This document shows, piece by piece, positions 8,716 through 16,752 of a DNA stretch of 64,000 bases. Source of the stretch: Cohnella faecalis. GTDB lineage: Bacteria > Bacillota > Bacilli > Paenibacillales > Paenibacillaceae. Position numbers and translations under genes: made by a program. The notes beneath the pieces are model-generated. The model saw only the letters and a list, made by a program, of their open reading frames with translations, did not search any database and had not been told where the DNA came from. Position 1 is the first letter of the stretch; each line of letters opens with the position of its first letter. Where the stretch lies: NCBI RefSeq assembly GCF_003570905.1, contig NZ_QXJM01000030.1:62001-126000 (forward strand). Direction: 5' to 3'.

Positions 8716-9231
8716 TCATTGCTCGGCTCTTAGCGATATAACCTTGGCCGGAACTCCGGCGACGATCGAATAAGGCGGCGTATCCTTCGTTACGACGGCG
8801 CCGGCGGCGACGACGGTTCCTCTCGAAATCGTGACGCCCGGGACGACGATAACGCCTGCCCCCAGCCAACAGTCGGATTCGACGGACACGTCCTTCGCGT
8901 GTTGCTCCTGTCGCTCGATGAGCAGATCCTTCCGAATTCCGTGATTGGAGGCAAACAGTTGGACGTAGGGGCCGAGCAACACGTCGTCGCTTACCGTTAT
9001 TTTACCGGTTCCCGGCCACAGTACGCAGCCATGCCCGATGTGAACGTTGCGGCCGAGATAGATTTGCTCCGGCTGCTTCAAGGATACGGTAGAGTCGATA
9101 ATCGCTCCATTGTAAGCTCCTAGCTTCGTTATGGCGACCGAATGCTCGTCATACCTTTTTAGCAGCGAAATAATCGTGAATTTCCAAAAACCGGGACGAA
9201 GCAGTTGCAGTAAAATTTTCGACTTCAACAT
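8716..9231 (-). CDS. Hexapeptide-repeat O-acetyltransferase
   Basis: 171 residues, ATG at 9231 after GGGGGAG. The left-handed beta-helix is seen from repeated [LIV]-G-x4 units: [50 protein letters not shown]. The catalytic His is probably in FASNHGI. It ends AGVPAKVISLR, typical of WcaF/WbbJ-type acetyltransferases acting on sugars. It is transcribed towards the lasso operon; a TATAAT -10 lies on the minus strand at 9266-9261. It could acetylate the exopolysaccharide. Acetylation of the lasso peptide is less likely, because known lasso acetyltransferases belong to another fold. Confidence 0.8.
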   Translation of the reverse strand: MLKSKILLQLLRPGFWKFTIISLLKRYDEHSVAITKLGAYNGAIIDSTVSLKQPEQIYLGRNVHIGHGCVLWPGTGKITVSDDVLLGPYVQLFASNHGIRKDLLIERQEQHAKDVSVESDCWLGAGVIVVPGVTISRGTVVAAGAVVTKDTPPYSIVAGVPAKVISLRAEQ

Positions 9232-9370
9232 GACTCCCCCTCTTCGTTAATCTTGTTTTAATTATACCATTATTTAGTATTAATTCTATCGATAACCAAC
9301 AATCGGAAAGCTTATAATTTATTCATTTCATCGATAGAGAGAGCTGCCGAGAGGCGCTTCTCCATGGAGG
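9232..9370 (+). promoter_or_regulatory. Upstream leader region of the exopolysaccharide locus, possible structured RNA
   Basis: No gene lies on the plus strand here, yet two terminator-like hairpins follow, so a plus-strand transcript probably begins here. A weak promoter is possible: TTGTTT (9253-9258), 16-base spacer, TAGTAT (9275-9280). The transcript would contain GAGA-N6-TCTC and the palindrome CTCCATGGAG (9360-9369) before the first terminator. It was compared by eye with c-di-GMP, T-box and other common riboswitch cores and no match was recognised. Confidence 0.3.
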
Positions 9371-9371
9371 T

Positions 9372-9406
9372 CCGATCCCGCTGGACAGCGGGATTCGGGC
9401 TTTTTT
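9372..9406 (+). terminator. Intrinsic terminator upstream of exopolysaccharide operon
   Basis: CCGATCCCGCT (9372-9382) pairs with AGCGGGATTCGG (9387-9398) around a GGAC loop with one bulged T. GC and six T follow (9401-9406). This is a textbook Rho-independent terminator on the plus strand with no plus-strand gene before it, which suggests attenuation of a leader transcript. Confidence 0.75.
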
Positions 9407-9441
9407 GTTTTCGACAAATCAATGTTCCGAAACGTAACATA

Positions 9442-9456
9442 ATGAAAGCGCTTAAT
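9442..9456. promoter_or_regulatory. Candidate CcpA cre site
   Basis: ATGAAAGCGCTTAAT agrees with the Bacillus cre consensus WTGNAARCGNWWWCA at 13 of 15 positions; the last two bases differ. It lies about 75 bases upstream of the -35 box of the exopolysaccharide promoter, a position compatible with catabolite control. The call rests on pattern match only. Confidence 0.4.
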
Positions 9457-9458
9457 AG

Positions 9459-9485
9459 AAAAAACCTGCTGCAACGGGCTTTTTT
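9459..9485 (+). terminator. Second terminator-like hairpin before the exopolysaccharide promoter
   Basis: Six A (9459-9464) and CCTG pair with CGGG and six T (9480-9485), with one bulged C and a six-base loop. The A- and T-runs make it potentially bidirectional. It ends exactly where the first operator-like repeat begins. Confidence 0.45.
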
Positions 9486-9588
9486 GATACATTACGTATG
9501 AAAATAGACGACAAAACTCCAAGAAACCCCATTGACAAGATACATTATGTATCATAAACTAAAGCTACATTACGATACGTTACGTAGC
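9486..9588. promoter_or_regulatory. Operator array at the exopolysaccharide promoter
   Basis: Four copies or partial copies of one 15-bp palindrome occur in about 100 bases: GATACATTACGTATG (9486-9500), GATACATTATGTATC (9539-9553, perfect), GCTACATTACGATAC (9564-9578) and GATACGTTACGTAGC (9574-9588). The perfect copy fills the spacer of the promoter. The spacing of about one to five helical turns would allow cooperative binding of a dimeric repressor. The regulator is unknown. Confidence 0.6.
9532..9560 (+). promoter_or_regulatory. Main exopolysaccharide operon promoter
   Basis: TTGACA (9532-9537), a 17-base spacer and TAAACT (9555-9560). The spacer consists of one base, the perfect palindrome GATACATTATGTATC, and one base. 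The promoter at 50471 has the same arrangement to the base. Occupancy of the palindrome would exclude RNA polymerase. Confidence 0.7.
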
Positions 9589-9630
9589 AAATTGTGCAGA
9601 ACGATTCAGTTGCTACGAGGAGGAAAAAAC

Positions 9631-10377
9631 ATGGAAATCGAAATGAAGCGTTATGTTTCCGCCTTGAAGGCGCGGCTCTGGATCGTGCTGCTGATCGTAG
9701 CGGCGGCCACCGCATCAGCTTACATGTACACGAAGAACTTTACGCCAAGCTATTACACGGCGAACACAAAGCTGATCGTCAACAAAACGATCGAAGCGTT
9801 CGGCGCCGAGCAAATGGATTTCTCGTCGATCGGCACCAGCATCAGGCTTATCGAAACATACAAACAAATTATTCAAACGCCCGCAATCATGGATAAGGTC
9901 GTGGAAAAGTACCCCGAGCTCGGGCTCACTGCCAACCAGTTGATCGGGATGGTCAACGTATATGCCGTCAACGAAACGCAGGTCATGTCCCTCTCCGCTA
10001 CAGACTCCAATTACGTTCTCGCCGCGCGAGTCGTCAACGCGGTATCGGAAGTGTTCAAAGCCGAAATCCCCAAAATTATGAAGGTCGACAACGTGACCAT
10101 CCTGACGAAAGCGAAGGAAAATGAGCCGACCCGCCCTTACGGTCAAAATCTCAAGCTTAACGTCGCCGTTACGTTCGCCGTCTCGCTCATGCTATCCGCC
10201 GGCTTAATCGTCCTGCTGGAGTACTTGGACAATTCGATCAAGTCGGAGGAAGAAATATGGCAGCTCGTCGGCGTTCCGTCCTTCGCCGCCATACCGAAGA
10301 TGAAGAAACGCGATTTCAAACGGAGATATTCCGGCCCCACATCCAAATCGCTGCAGGCAGGTGAGCAAGCGCTATGA
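9631..10377 (+). CDS. Wzz/CapA-type polysaccharide co-polymerase, module 1
   Basis: Start at ATG 9631 after GAGGAGG; an upstream in-frame TTG is the promoter -35 box. 248 residues: membrane helix at about 17-35, an extracytoplasmic Wzz domain, and a second helix at about 175-195 followed by a short cytoplasmic tail (PSFAAIPKM). In Gram-positives this protein sets chain length and is the membrane adaptor that activates the separate tyrosine kinase encoded next. The stop overlaps that gene as ATGA. Confidence 0.88.
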   Translation: MEIEMKRYVSALKARLWIVLLIVAAATASAYMYTKNFTPSYYTANTKLIVNKTIEAFGAEQMDFSSIGTSIRLIETYKQIIQTPAIMDKVVEKYPELGLTANQLIGMVNVYAVNETQVMSLSATDSNYVLAARVVNAVSEVFKAEIPKIMKVDNVTILTKAKENEPTRPYGQNLKLNVAVTFAVSLMLSAGLIVLLEYLDNSIKSEEEIWQLVGVPSFAAIPKMKKRDFKRRYSGPTSKSLQAGEQAL

Positions 10378-11024
10378 GTAAATCGACCGCAAAACCGGCG
10401 TTGCTGATGGAACTGAATCCTCTCTCGCAAATATCGGAAATCTATCACAGCCTTCGCTCGAACATCGAATTTTCGACGGCCAAGCAAGAGGCCCGGGTAC
10501 TCGCCTTAACGTCCTCGCATCGAGGAGAAGGCAAGACGACGACAGCCGTCAACCTGGCTCTCGCCTATTCCAGATCCGGCAAAAAAGTGCTGCTCGTCGA
10601 CGCGGACCTTCGCAATCCTTCGCTTCATTCGATTTTGGACCAGCCCAGAAGGGAAGGACTGAGCAACTATTTGCTCGATCAATCCGCCATCTGGGACGTG
10701 ATCAAGGAAACGTCCTATCCTAACCTCCATGTCATTACTTCGGGCGCTCTTCCCGCCAATCCGACCGAGCTGCTCTCGTCGAAAAATTTGAGCGAGCTGT
10801 TCAAGGAGCTCAAAGGAACCTTCGACCGGATCATCGTAGACTCTCCCCCTCTGTTGTCGGCAGCCGACTCTCAAATTTTGGCATCCTCCACGGACGGAGT
10901 CGTTCTCGTCATCGAATATGCCAAGACCCCCCGGGCGCAAATTCAGAAAGCGGCGAAGACGCTGGAGCATATCGGCACGCCGCTGCTCGGAACCGTCATC
11001 AACAAATCCAAACGCAAAATTTAA
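10374..11024 (+). CDS. CapB/EpsB-type tyrosine kinase, module 1, without Tyr-rich tail
   Basis: 216 residues. P-loop GEGKTT at 51-56, Walker A' LLVDADLR at 73-80 and Walker B DSPPLLSAAD identify a bacterial tyrosine kinase of the MinD-like superfamily. These kinases normally end in a cluster of autophosphorylated tyrosines. This one ends VINKSKRKI with no Tyr cluster, unlike its paralogue at 33273. It may work as an ATPase switch for the co-polymerase, or be phosphorylated elsewhere. No frameshift that would restore a Tyr tail is visible downstream. Confidence 0.87.
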   Translation: MSKSTAKPALLMELNPLSQISEIYHSLRSNIEFSTAKQEARVLALTSSHRGEGKTTTAVNLALAYSRSGKKVLLVDADLRNPSLHSILDQPRREGLSNYLLDQSAIWDVIKETSYPNLHVITSGALPANPTELLSSKNLSELFKELKGTFDRIIVDSPPLLSAADSQILASSTDGVVLVIEYAKTPRAQIQKAAKTLEHIGTPLLGTVINKSKRKI

Positions 11025-11039
11025 TCGAATAGCGCCAAA

Positions 11040-11165
11040 CGAGCTTTAGGTAATGTCTACTGCACCTTTATCACTGTAGGCACTCGGCCATGCTGTGGGT
11101 TGGAAAGCCTTAGACGTGAATCGTCGAGGGTATGGCGTGAGGAGGGGTTAGATGCCCTGGTCTTA
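11040..11165 (+). ncRNA. Candidate EAR (epsC) antitermination RNA element
   Basis: The 189-base gap between the kinase gene and galU holds a G-rich, structured stretch: GACG-TGAAT-CGTC hairpin (about 11113-11125), TAGGC pairing with GCCTTA, GCCAT pairing with ATGGC, and GGG-TTAGATG-CCC. The EAR element of Bacillus eps operons is about 120 bases, lies inside the operon just after the Wzz/kinase pair and promotes processive antitermination. Position, size and structure fit, and a 41-kb operon would need it. I could not compare it with the covariance model. Confidence 0.5.
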
Positions 11166-11213
11166 TTTTTTCGAACTGCGAGCACAGACGAATTTGAATT
11201 GGAGGTGGATTTG

Positions 11214-12104
11214 ATGAAAAAAGTGAGAAAAGCGATTATTCCCGCAGCGGGACTCGGCACTCGTTTTTTGCCGGCGACCAAGGCAATGCCCAAAGAAATG
11301 CTGCCTATCATCGACAAGCCGACTATTCAATACATCGTGGAAGAAGCGGTCGAATCCGGAATTGAGGATATTCTCATCGTAACGGGGAAAGGCAAGCGGG
11401 CGATCGAGGATCATTTCGACCATGCATTCGAGCTCGAAAGCAATTTGGTCGAAAAAGGGAAGCTGAAGCTTCTGGAGGAAGTTCAAAGGTCTTCCAAGGT
11501 CGATATTCACTACATCCGGCAAAAGGAGCCCAAAGGGCTCGGTCACGCCATTTGGTGCGCCAGGCGCTTCATCGGCGACGAGCCGTTCGCCGTTCTTCTC
11601 GGAGACGATATCGTTCGTTCTGAGGTTCCGTGCCTGAAGCAAATGATTCAGCAGTACGACCATGTAGGAGCCTCGATTATTGGCGTTCAGCCCGTATCGG
11701 ATATCGAGACGCAGCGTTACGGCATTATCGATCCTTCGGGCAAGGAAGGCCAGCTCTACCGGGTAAACAATTTTGTGGAAAAGCCGCCTCTCGGCATGGC
11801 ACCTTCGAATTTGGCGATCATGGGCCGCTACGTTCTAACGGCCGATATTTTCCCGTTCCTAGAGACGCAAGAAACCGGAGTAGGCGGAGAAATCCAACTG
11901 ACGGACGCCATTCAGAAATTGAACGAGATTCAGCAAGTATACGCTTATCACTTCTACGGAACGCGTTACGACGTAGGGGAAAAGCTCGGATTCATCCAGA
12001 CGACGATCGATTTCGCCATGAGCAACGAAGAACTCCGCGCTCCTCTGCTGGAATCCATGGAGAGGATTGTGCGTGCCGAGTATGTGGCCCGCGTAATCGG
12101 ATAA
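11214..12104 (+). CDS. galU: UTP-glucose-1-phosphate uridylyltransferase
   Basis: 296 residues, ATG 11214 after GGAGGTGG. The text starts [19 protein letters not shown], with the nucleotide-binding GLGTR loop, and continues with [19 protein letters not shown], both diagnostic of the GalU/GtaB family. It makes UDP-glucose from UTP and glucose-1-phosphate. With the UDP-glucose dehydrogenase two genes on, it supplies UDP-glucose and UDP-glucuronate to the exopolysaccharide. Confidence 0.93.
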   Translation: MKKVRKAIIPAAGLGTRFLPATKAMPKEMLPIIDKPTIQYIVEEAVESGIEDILIVTGKGKRAIEDHFDHAFELESNLVEKGKLKLLEEVQRSSKVDIHYIRQKEPKGLGHAIWCARRFIGDEPFAVLLGDDIVRSEVPCLKQMIQQYDHVGASIIGVQPVSDIETQRYGIIDPSGKEGQLYRVNNFVEKPPLGMAPSNLAIMGRYVLTADIFPFLETQETGVGGEIQLTDAIQKLNEIQQVYAYHFYGTRYDVGEKLGFIQTTIDFAMSNEELRAPLLESMERIVRAEYVARVIG

Positions 12105-12116
12105 TAGGGGGCTCTT

Positions 12117-12812
12117 ATGGCGGAACCTTCGAAGGAATTGGATTTTGCATACGGAAGCGGAACTTATTTCCCCGGCGCCAGGACGCAAGTCAACCAGAAG
12201 GGACTTCGTTTTTATGTGGGCTTCAAGCGTATGATGGACGTCGTTATCGCGACCGCGGCGCTTGTCGTCCTAAGTCCGTTTCTAGTGATCATCGCCGCAG
12301 GCGTCAAAATGAGCGATCGCCAAGGCAGCGTGTTTTTTCGCCAAATCCGGATAGGCAAAAACGGCCGGCCGTTCCATATGATCAAATTCCGCACGATGGT
12401 CACGAATGCCGAATCCATGCTTGGAGATTTGCTGAACCGCAACGAAGTAGCCGGCAAAATGTTCAAGATGAAGGAAGACCCCCGTATTACGAAGCTGGGT
12501 AAAATTTTGCGAAAAACGAGCGTCGACGAGCTGCCGCAGCTGATCAACGTGATCCGGGGCGAAATGAGCCTCGTAGGACCTCGGCCGCCTCTGCAGCGCG
12601 AGGTGGATGAATATTCCGCGCGGGATCGGCAGCGCCTTGAAGTGACTCCGGGCTGTACCGGACTGTGGCAGGTGAGCGGCAGAAACGCGCTTAGCTTCGA
12701 CGAGATGGTAGAGCTTGATTTGTTGTACATCAGCAGCCGGAGTATCCGTATGGACATCCGAATCATCCTTAAGACGGTCAAGGTCATGATTTTTCCTAAT
12801 AATGCTTATTGA
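12117..12812 (+). CDS. Initiating sugar-phosphate transferase (undecaprenyl-phosphate type)
   Basis: 231 residues, ATG 12117 after GGGGG. A short N-terminal tail is followed by KRMMDVV and one membrane helix at about 41-62, then the catalytic bacterial sugar transferase domain (PF02397) with IKFRTM, DELPQL and GLWQVSGR blocks. It lacks the polytopic N-terminal part of WbaP/WcaJ, so it is a minimal enzyme. It transfers hexose-1-phosphate to undecaprenyl phosphate, the first step of repeat-unit assembly. It is the only such enzyme seen, so both assembly modules may depend on it. Confidence 0.9.
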   Translation: MAEPSKELDFAYGSGTYFPGARTQVNQKGLRFYVGFKRMMDVVIATAALVVLSPFLVIIAAGVKMSDRQGSVFFRQIRIGKNGRPFHMIKFRTMVTNAESMLGDLLNRNEVAGKMFKMKEDPRITKLGKILRKTSVDELPQLINVIRGEMSLVGPRPPLQREVDEYSARDRQRLEVTPGCTGLWQVSGRNALSFDEMVELDLLYISSRSIRMDIRIILKTVKVMIFPNNAY

Positions 12813-12836
12813 ATCTACACCGGTCGGAGGATCCTT

Positions 12837-14201
12837 ATGAACGTTACTGTAATAGGTACGGGGTACGTCGGTCTGACGACCGGCGTATCTTTGGCTTTTA
12901 TCGGACATAGCGTGACGTGCGTAGATATCGACGAACGCAAGATCGAGAATCTGCTTGCGGGCGTCATGCCGATTCACGAGCACGGGCTGGAATCGCTGTT
13001 CGAAGCGGTTCGCCCGCGTCTGCATTTCACCGTCTCCTACGCGGAAGCGGTTCGAAACGCCGAAGTGGTTATTCTAGCGATCGGCACCCCGGCGAGAGAG
13101 GACGGCTCGCCTAATCTCTCTTACTTGCACGAGGCCGTCGATCAGGTGCTTGGCTCCCTCGCGGGCAAGCTAACGCCGACGCTGCTCGTCAACAAGAGCA
13201 CGGTGCCCGTTGGCACCGGCGATCGTCTGGCGGAGAAAGTCGCCGCCCGAGGGTTGAGCGCGCGGGTGTCGGTCGCGTCGAATCCCGAGTTTTTGCGTCA
13301 AGGCAGAGCTTTATCGGACACCCTGTACCCGGAACGAATCGTTGTGGGGGGCAAGCCGGAAGGCTGGCGGACGCTGCGGGAGCTCTACCTTCCGCTGCTG
13401 GAGCAGAAGTTCGAGGAGCCCTTCGATTTGCCTCGGCCTCGGGGGCTTGCTCCGGTGAAGTTCATTACGGTGACGCTTCGCAGCGCCGAGCTTGGCAAAT
13501 ATGCAGCGAACGCTTATCTCGCCATGAAGATCAGCTTTATTAACGAAATGGCCAATTTGTGCGACAGAGTAGGCGCGGACGTGATCGACATCGCCGGCAT
13601 TATCGGAACGGACACCCGAATCGGCGGCGCTTTTCTCCAAGCCGGAATCGGTTACGGAGGAAGCTGCTTTCCGAAGGATACGCGGGCGCTTCACTATATC
13701 GCCGACGCGAACGGCTACGATTTCAAGCTGTTGTCCGCCGTCATCGAAGTGAATCGGTCCCAGAAGTTTACGCTTATCGATAAGCTCCGTTCGGAGCTTA
13801 TTGACTTTCGCGGTCGCAAAATCGCGGTGCTCGGCCTTACGTTCAAGCCGGGAACGGACGATTTGAGGGAAACGCCCAGCCTTCCGATTGTCGAAGCGCT
13901 CTTGGCGGAAGGAGCCGTCGTCGCCGTTCACGATCCGGTAGCGCTCGATAAAGCCAGGTCGTTGCTTCCGGCGAGCGTACAGGCGTCCTCCGATTTGGAA
14001 GAGACGCTCCAGGATGCGGAAGCGGCGCTGCTCGTAACGGAATGGCCGATTTATTTGGCGTTGGACGGACATCGCCTGCGGGAGCTGATGAAACGACCGC
14101 TCTTCATCGACGGGAGAAACGCCTTGCCCCCGGAGCGCCGAATCCATCTCGACTATCGCGGGATCGGCACGGGAGCCGCCGAAGCGGCCTTGATTACTTA
14201 A
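12837..14201 (+). CDS. ugd: UDP-glucose 6-dehydrogenase
   Basis: 454 residues, ATG 12837 after GGAGGAT. Rossmann motif GTGYVGLTTG at 7-16 and active-site GGSCFPKD with the nucleophilic Cys at 277; the C-terminal domain has LGLTFKPGTDDLRETPS for UDP binding. It oxidises UDP-glucose to UDP-glucuronate with two NAD+. The product implies an acidic polymer. That fits a GH105-like unsaturated-uronyl hydrolase in the same locus. Confidence 0.93.
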   Translation: MNVTVIGTGYVGLTTGVSLAFIGHSVTCVDIDERKIENLLAGVMPIHEHGLESLFEAVRPRLHFTVSYAEAVRNAEVVILAIGTPAREDGSPNLSYLHEAVDQVLGSLAGKLTPTLLVNKSTVPVGTGDRLAEKVAARGLSARVSVASNPEFLRQGRALSDTLYPERIVVGGKPEGWRTLRELYLPLLEQKFEEPFDLPRPRGLAPVKFITVTLRSAELGKYAANAYLAMKISFINEMANLCDRVGADVIDIAGIIGTDTRIGGAFLQAGIGYGGSCFPKDTRALHYIADANGYDFKLLSAVIEVNRSQKFTLIDKLRSELIDFRGRKIAVLGLTFKPGTDDLRETPSLPIVEALLAEGAVVAVHDPVALDKARSLLPASVQASSDLEETLQDAEAALLVTEWPIYLALDGHRLRELMKRPLFIDGRNALPPERRIHLDYRGIGTGAAEAALIT

Positions 14202-14217
14202 AGGGTGATGATCGAAA

Positions 14218-15311
14218 ATGATGAGCTCACGAATACGAAAGATCGCGGTCATTGCTTACGAGCTGCCTTCCCCGAAGGAACGCACGGGAGGCGTCAGCCA
14301 TTTCAATCACCGGTTTTGCAACATGCTGTCGGAGCGGGGCTACGACGTAACGGCGTTTACGGTACGTCCGGAAGTGCCGGGGGCGGAGTACCGCGTGAAG
14401 GTCATTCCCGGGGAACGAGCGGGCGGCCGGTTGAACCGCTACTACAAAGCCCCATTGCAAGCGAGAGGACTGGAGCTTGGAGAATACGATCTTGTCGTAT
14501 CCAGCGGCGACGATTGGGCGATGCGGAGAGGACGCTCGCCGTGGATCCGGATTATGCACGGAAGCGCGTGGAGGGAGCTGCAGCATAATAAGCGCCCCTT
14601 CGGAAAGCGAATTTGGCGCTGCTTTACTTGCTGGAGCTGCTGTCGTCGCTTCGGGCGGACGTAACTCTGTTTAATTCCAGAGACACCCGCAAGCTGTATC
14701 CGAGACGGAAGAAGGACCGCATCGTTCATTTGCCGGTCGATACGAGAGTATTTTACCCTATCGATTCGAGTGAGAAGATGGCAGATCCGCCGACCCTGCT
14801 CTTCGTCGGAGGGTTGGACAGCCGCAAGCGCGGAGGCTGGCTGCTCGAATTGTTCGTTACCCGAATCCGGCCGGCTCTGCCGAATGCAAGATTGTGGATG
14901 GTATGCGATCCCGGCAAGCCTTGCGAAGGAGTGGAATACTTCCAGCACGCTTCGATCGAGCAATTGGCGGAATTATATCGCCGCGCGAACGTATTCTGCA
15001 TGCCGTCCACCTATGAAGGGTTCGGGATACCGTACCTGGAGGCGATGGCTAGCGGCACGTTGGTCGTCACGACCCCGAATCCGGGAGCGGAAGAGCTGCT
15101 CGAAGACGGTCGTTACGGCTGGATCGTGTCCGATGAGGAGCTTGCCGATGCGCTGATCAGGGCGCTGGAGAGGCCCGAATCGCATGCGAAGTGGACGGAG
15201 CCCGCGCTGGAATGGGCAAGAAGCCACGACTGGTCCGTCATGCTGCAGCAATTTTTGAACGAAGAGCCCGTCATAAAGAATGCCGATTCCTTCGCGGCAA
15301 AGGGGGGATAG
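14218..15311 (+). pseudogene. GT4-family glycosyltransferase, frameshifted near 14605
   Basis: The N-terminal part (14218-14664) starts MMSSRIRKIAVIAYELP and has the GGVSHFNHRF donor-domain loop. It runs to about GKRIW and then becomes Cys-rich nonsense (WRCFTCWSC). The proper continuation (LLYLLELLSSLRADVTLFNS) is in the frame of 14613-15311, which carries LLFVGGLDSRKR and the nucleotide-sugar motif EGFGIPYLEAMASG. One missing base near 14600-14620 explains the break, giving about 364 residues if restored. It is probably a sequence error, because both halves are well conserved, but a real inactivation cannot be excluded. Confidence 0.75.
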
Positions 15312-15313
15312 GT

Positions 15314-16732
15314 ATGATAGAAGCCGCTATTCGATTGTTCAAGCTGCGGGGCTGGCCGTTCTGGTTTCAGAACATAGCCTTGCTGCTGGCAGGAATTCCC
15401 GCCGCCATATGGGTGGGCGAATATACGAGCCGGAATCCCGGACTGCTTCTCCAGCTCGCCATTGTCATTCTACTGTTAATTCCAGCCTTCATCCTTGCTT
15501 CCACTCAATCCACTTACTTGATTCCTTACATCCTATTGATTTGGCTGGTCGGCGCGGAAATTCGAAGACTCGCAGATTGGTCGCTGGGACAATTCTCATC
15601 GATTAATCTGCTGAGCGTAAGCCCGCTCATCGTGTCGGGGATGCTCGTATTCGCTCTTGCCAAACAGCGGATCGTCATGGAACCGAAAGCGATCGAACTG
15701 CTCAAGGCTTACTTTATTCCTTTTGCTTACGCGGCGGTGATCGGCGTACTCCTGAATAAGGCGGCGGGAATCTACAGCACGGCCAACTACTTTATCCCCG
15801 TTCTTGTTTTCATTTATTTGGCCGTTAACCCTCCGACGGAAGAGCAGAAGGAAAAGTGGATACGAATATACGTCACGATGGCCGTCGTCCTGTCGATTTA
15901 CGGCTGGTACCAGTATGTGACTTTGCCGCCATGGGACCGATTTTGGATGACCTCGGTCAACATGGTTTCTTTAGGTACGCCCGAAGAGTTCGGCTTTCGG
16001 ATATTCTCGACGCTGAATTCGACCGGACCGCTTGCGGTGTTTCTCGTGTCGGCCTTGATTCCCGCCATCGTGAACAAGAAGTGGCGAGGCCCTTTCGGCT
16101 TGATCGGAATCCCGATCATGGTGTCGGCGCTGGCGCTCACGCTCGTTCGGGCTTCGTGGATTACGCTGATCGCCGGAGTCGTCGCTTATTTCATGTTCGG
16201 CTCCAACGCCAACCGGTGGAGAATGCTGGCGGCGGTCGCCATATTGACGGTCATCGGTTTTATCGCTTTTCCGCTCTTGCCGGGCGGCGCCGAAGTAACC
16301 GATCGCGTGTCGACGCTGGGAAGTCTGGAGTCGGATCAATCGGCGAACTCCAGATGGGGGCTGCTGCTATACGCCATTCCCGAGGTGTTGAGCCATCCGT
16401 TCGGAACCGGCTTCGGCAGCATCGGCAGAAGCACGGCGTTGAACGGCGGCGAGGCGTTCGCGGGACTGGGCTCGATCGATAACGGCTATCTCGGCGTATT
16501 CGCCGCTTTCGGCATATTCGGAGGAATCCTTTATTTTCGCGCGACGTGGATGCAGTGGAGCTATACGCTGAACGTCGACAAGAGAAACCCGTATCGGACG
16601 CTGGGCATCGTTAATATGGTTCAGTTGGCCGTCGGATTTCTGTTCGGCGGCGCGCTGTTTTCGTTGAATGCGATTATTTTTTGGCTGTTTTCCGGGCTGA
16701 TATTTACGAAGACGCAAAACAAAGACAAGTGA
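15314..16732 (+). CDS. O-antigen polymerase/ligase-like membrane protein (Wzy), module 1
   Basis: ATG 15314, three bases after the previous stop, with GGGGGGATA upstream. 472 residues with about ten to twelve hydrophobic helices. The large outside loop is followed by HPFGTGFGSIGR and GSIDNGYLGVFAAFG, blocks of the O-antigen ligase family (PF04932). It probably polymerises undecaprenyl-linked repeat units on the outer face of the membrane. A second Wzy-like protein is encoded at 34010. Confidence 0.82.
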   Translation: MIEAAIRLFKLRGWPFWFQNIALLLAGIPAAIWVGEYTSRNPGLLLQLAIVILLLIPAFILASTQSTYLIPYILLIWLVGAEIRRLADWSLGQFSSINLLSVSPLIVSGMLVFALAKQRIVMEPKAIELLKAYFIPFAYAAVIGVLLNKAAGIYSTANYFIPVLVFIYLAVNPPTEEQKEKWIRIYVTMAVVLSIYGWYQYVTLPPWDRFWMTSVNMVSLGTPEEFGFRIFSTLNSTGPLAVFLVSALIPAIVNKKWRGPFGLIGIPIMVSALALTLVRASWITLIAGVVAYFMFGSNANRWRMLAAVAILTVIGFIAFPLLPGGAEVTDRVSTLGSLESDQSANSRWGLLLYAIPEVLSHPFGTGFGSIGRSTALNGGEAFAGLGSIDNGYLGVFAAFGIFGGILYFRATWMQWSYTLNVDKRNPYRTLGIVNMVQLAVGFLFGGALFSLNAIIFWLFSGLIFTKTQNKDK

Positions 16733-16752
16733 TCGTGTAGGAGGCCGGCATT

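Noticed and set aside
9532-9630. TTG at 9532 as start of the first Wzz gene
   Set aside because: It is the -35 box of the exopolysaccharide promoter. ATG 9631 has GAGGAGG and gives the normal Wzz N-terminus.
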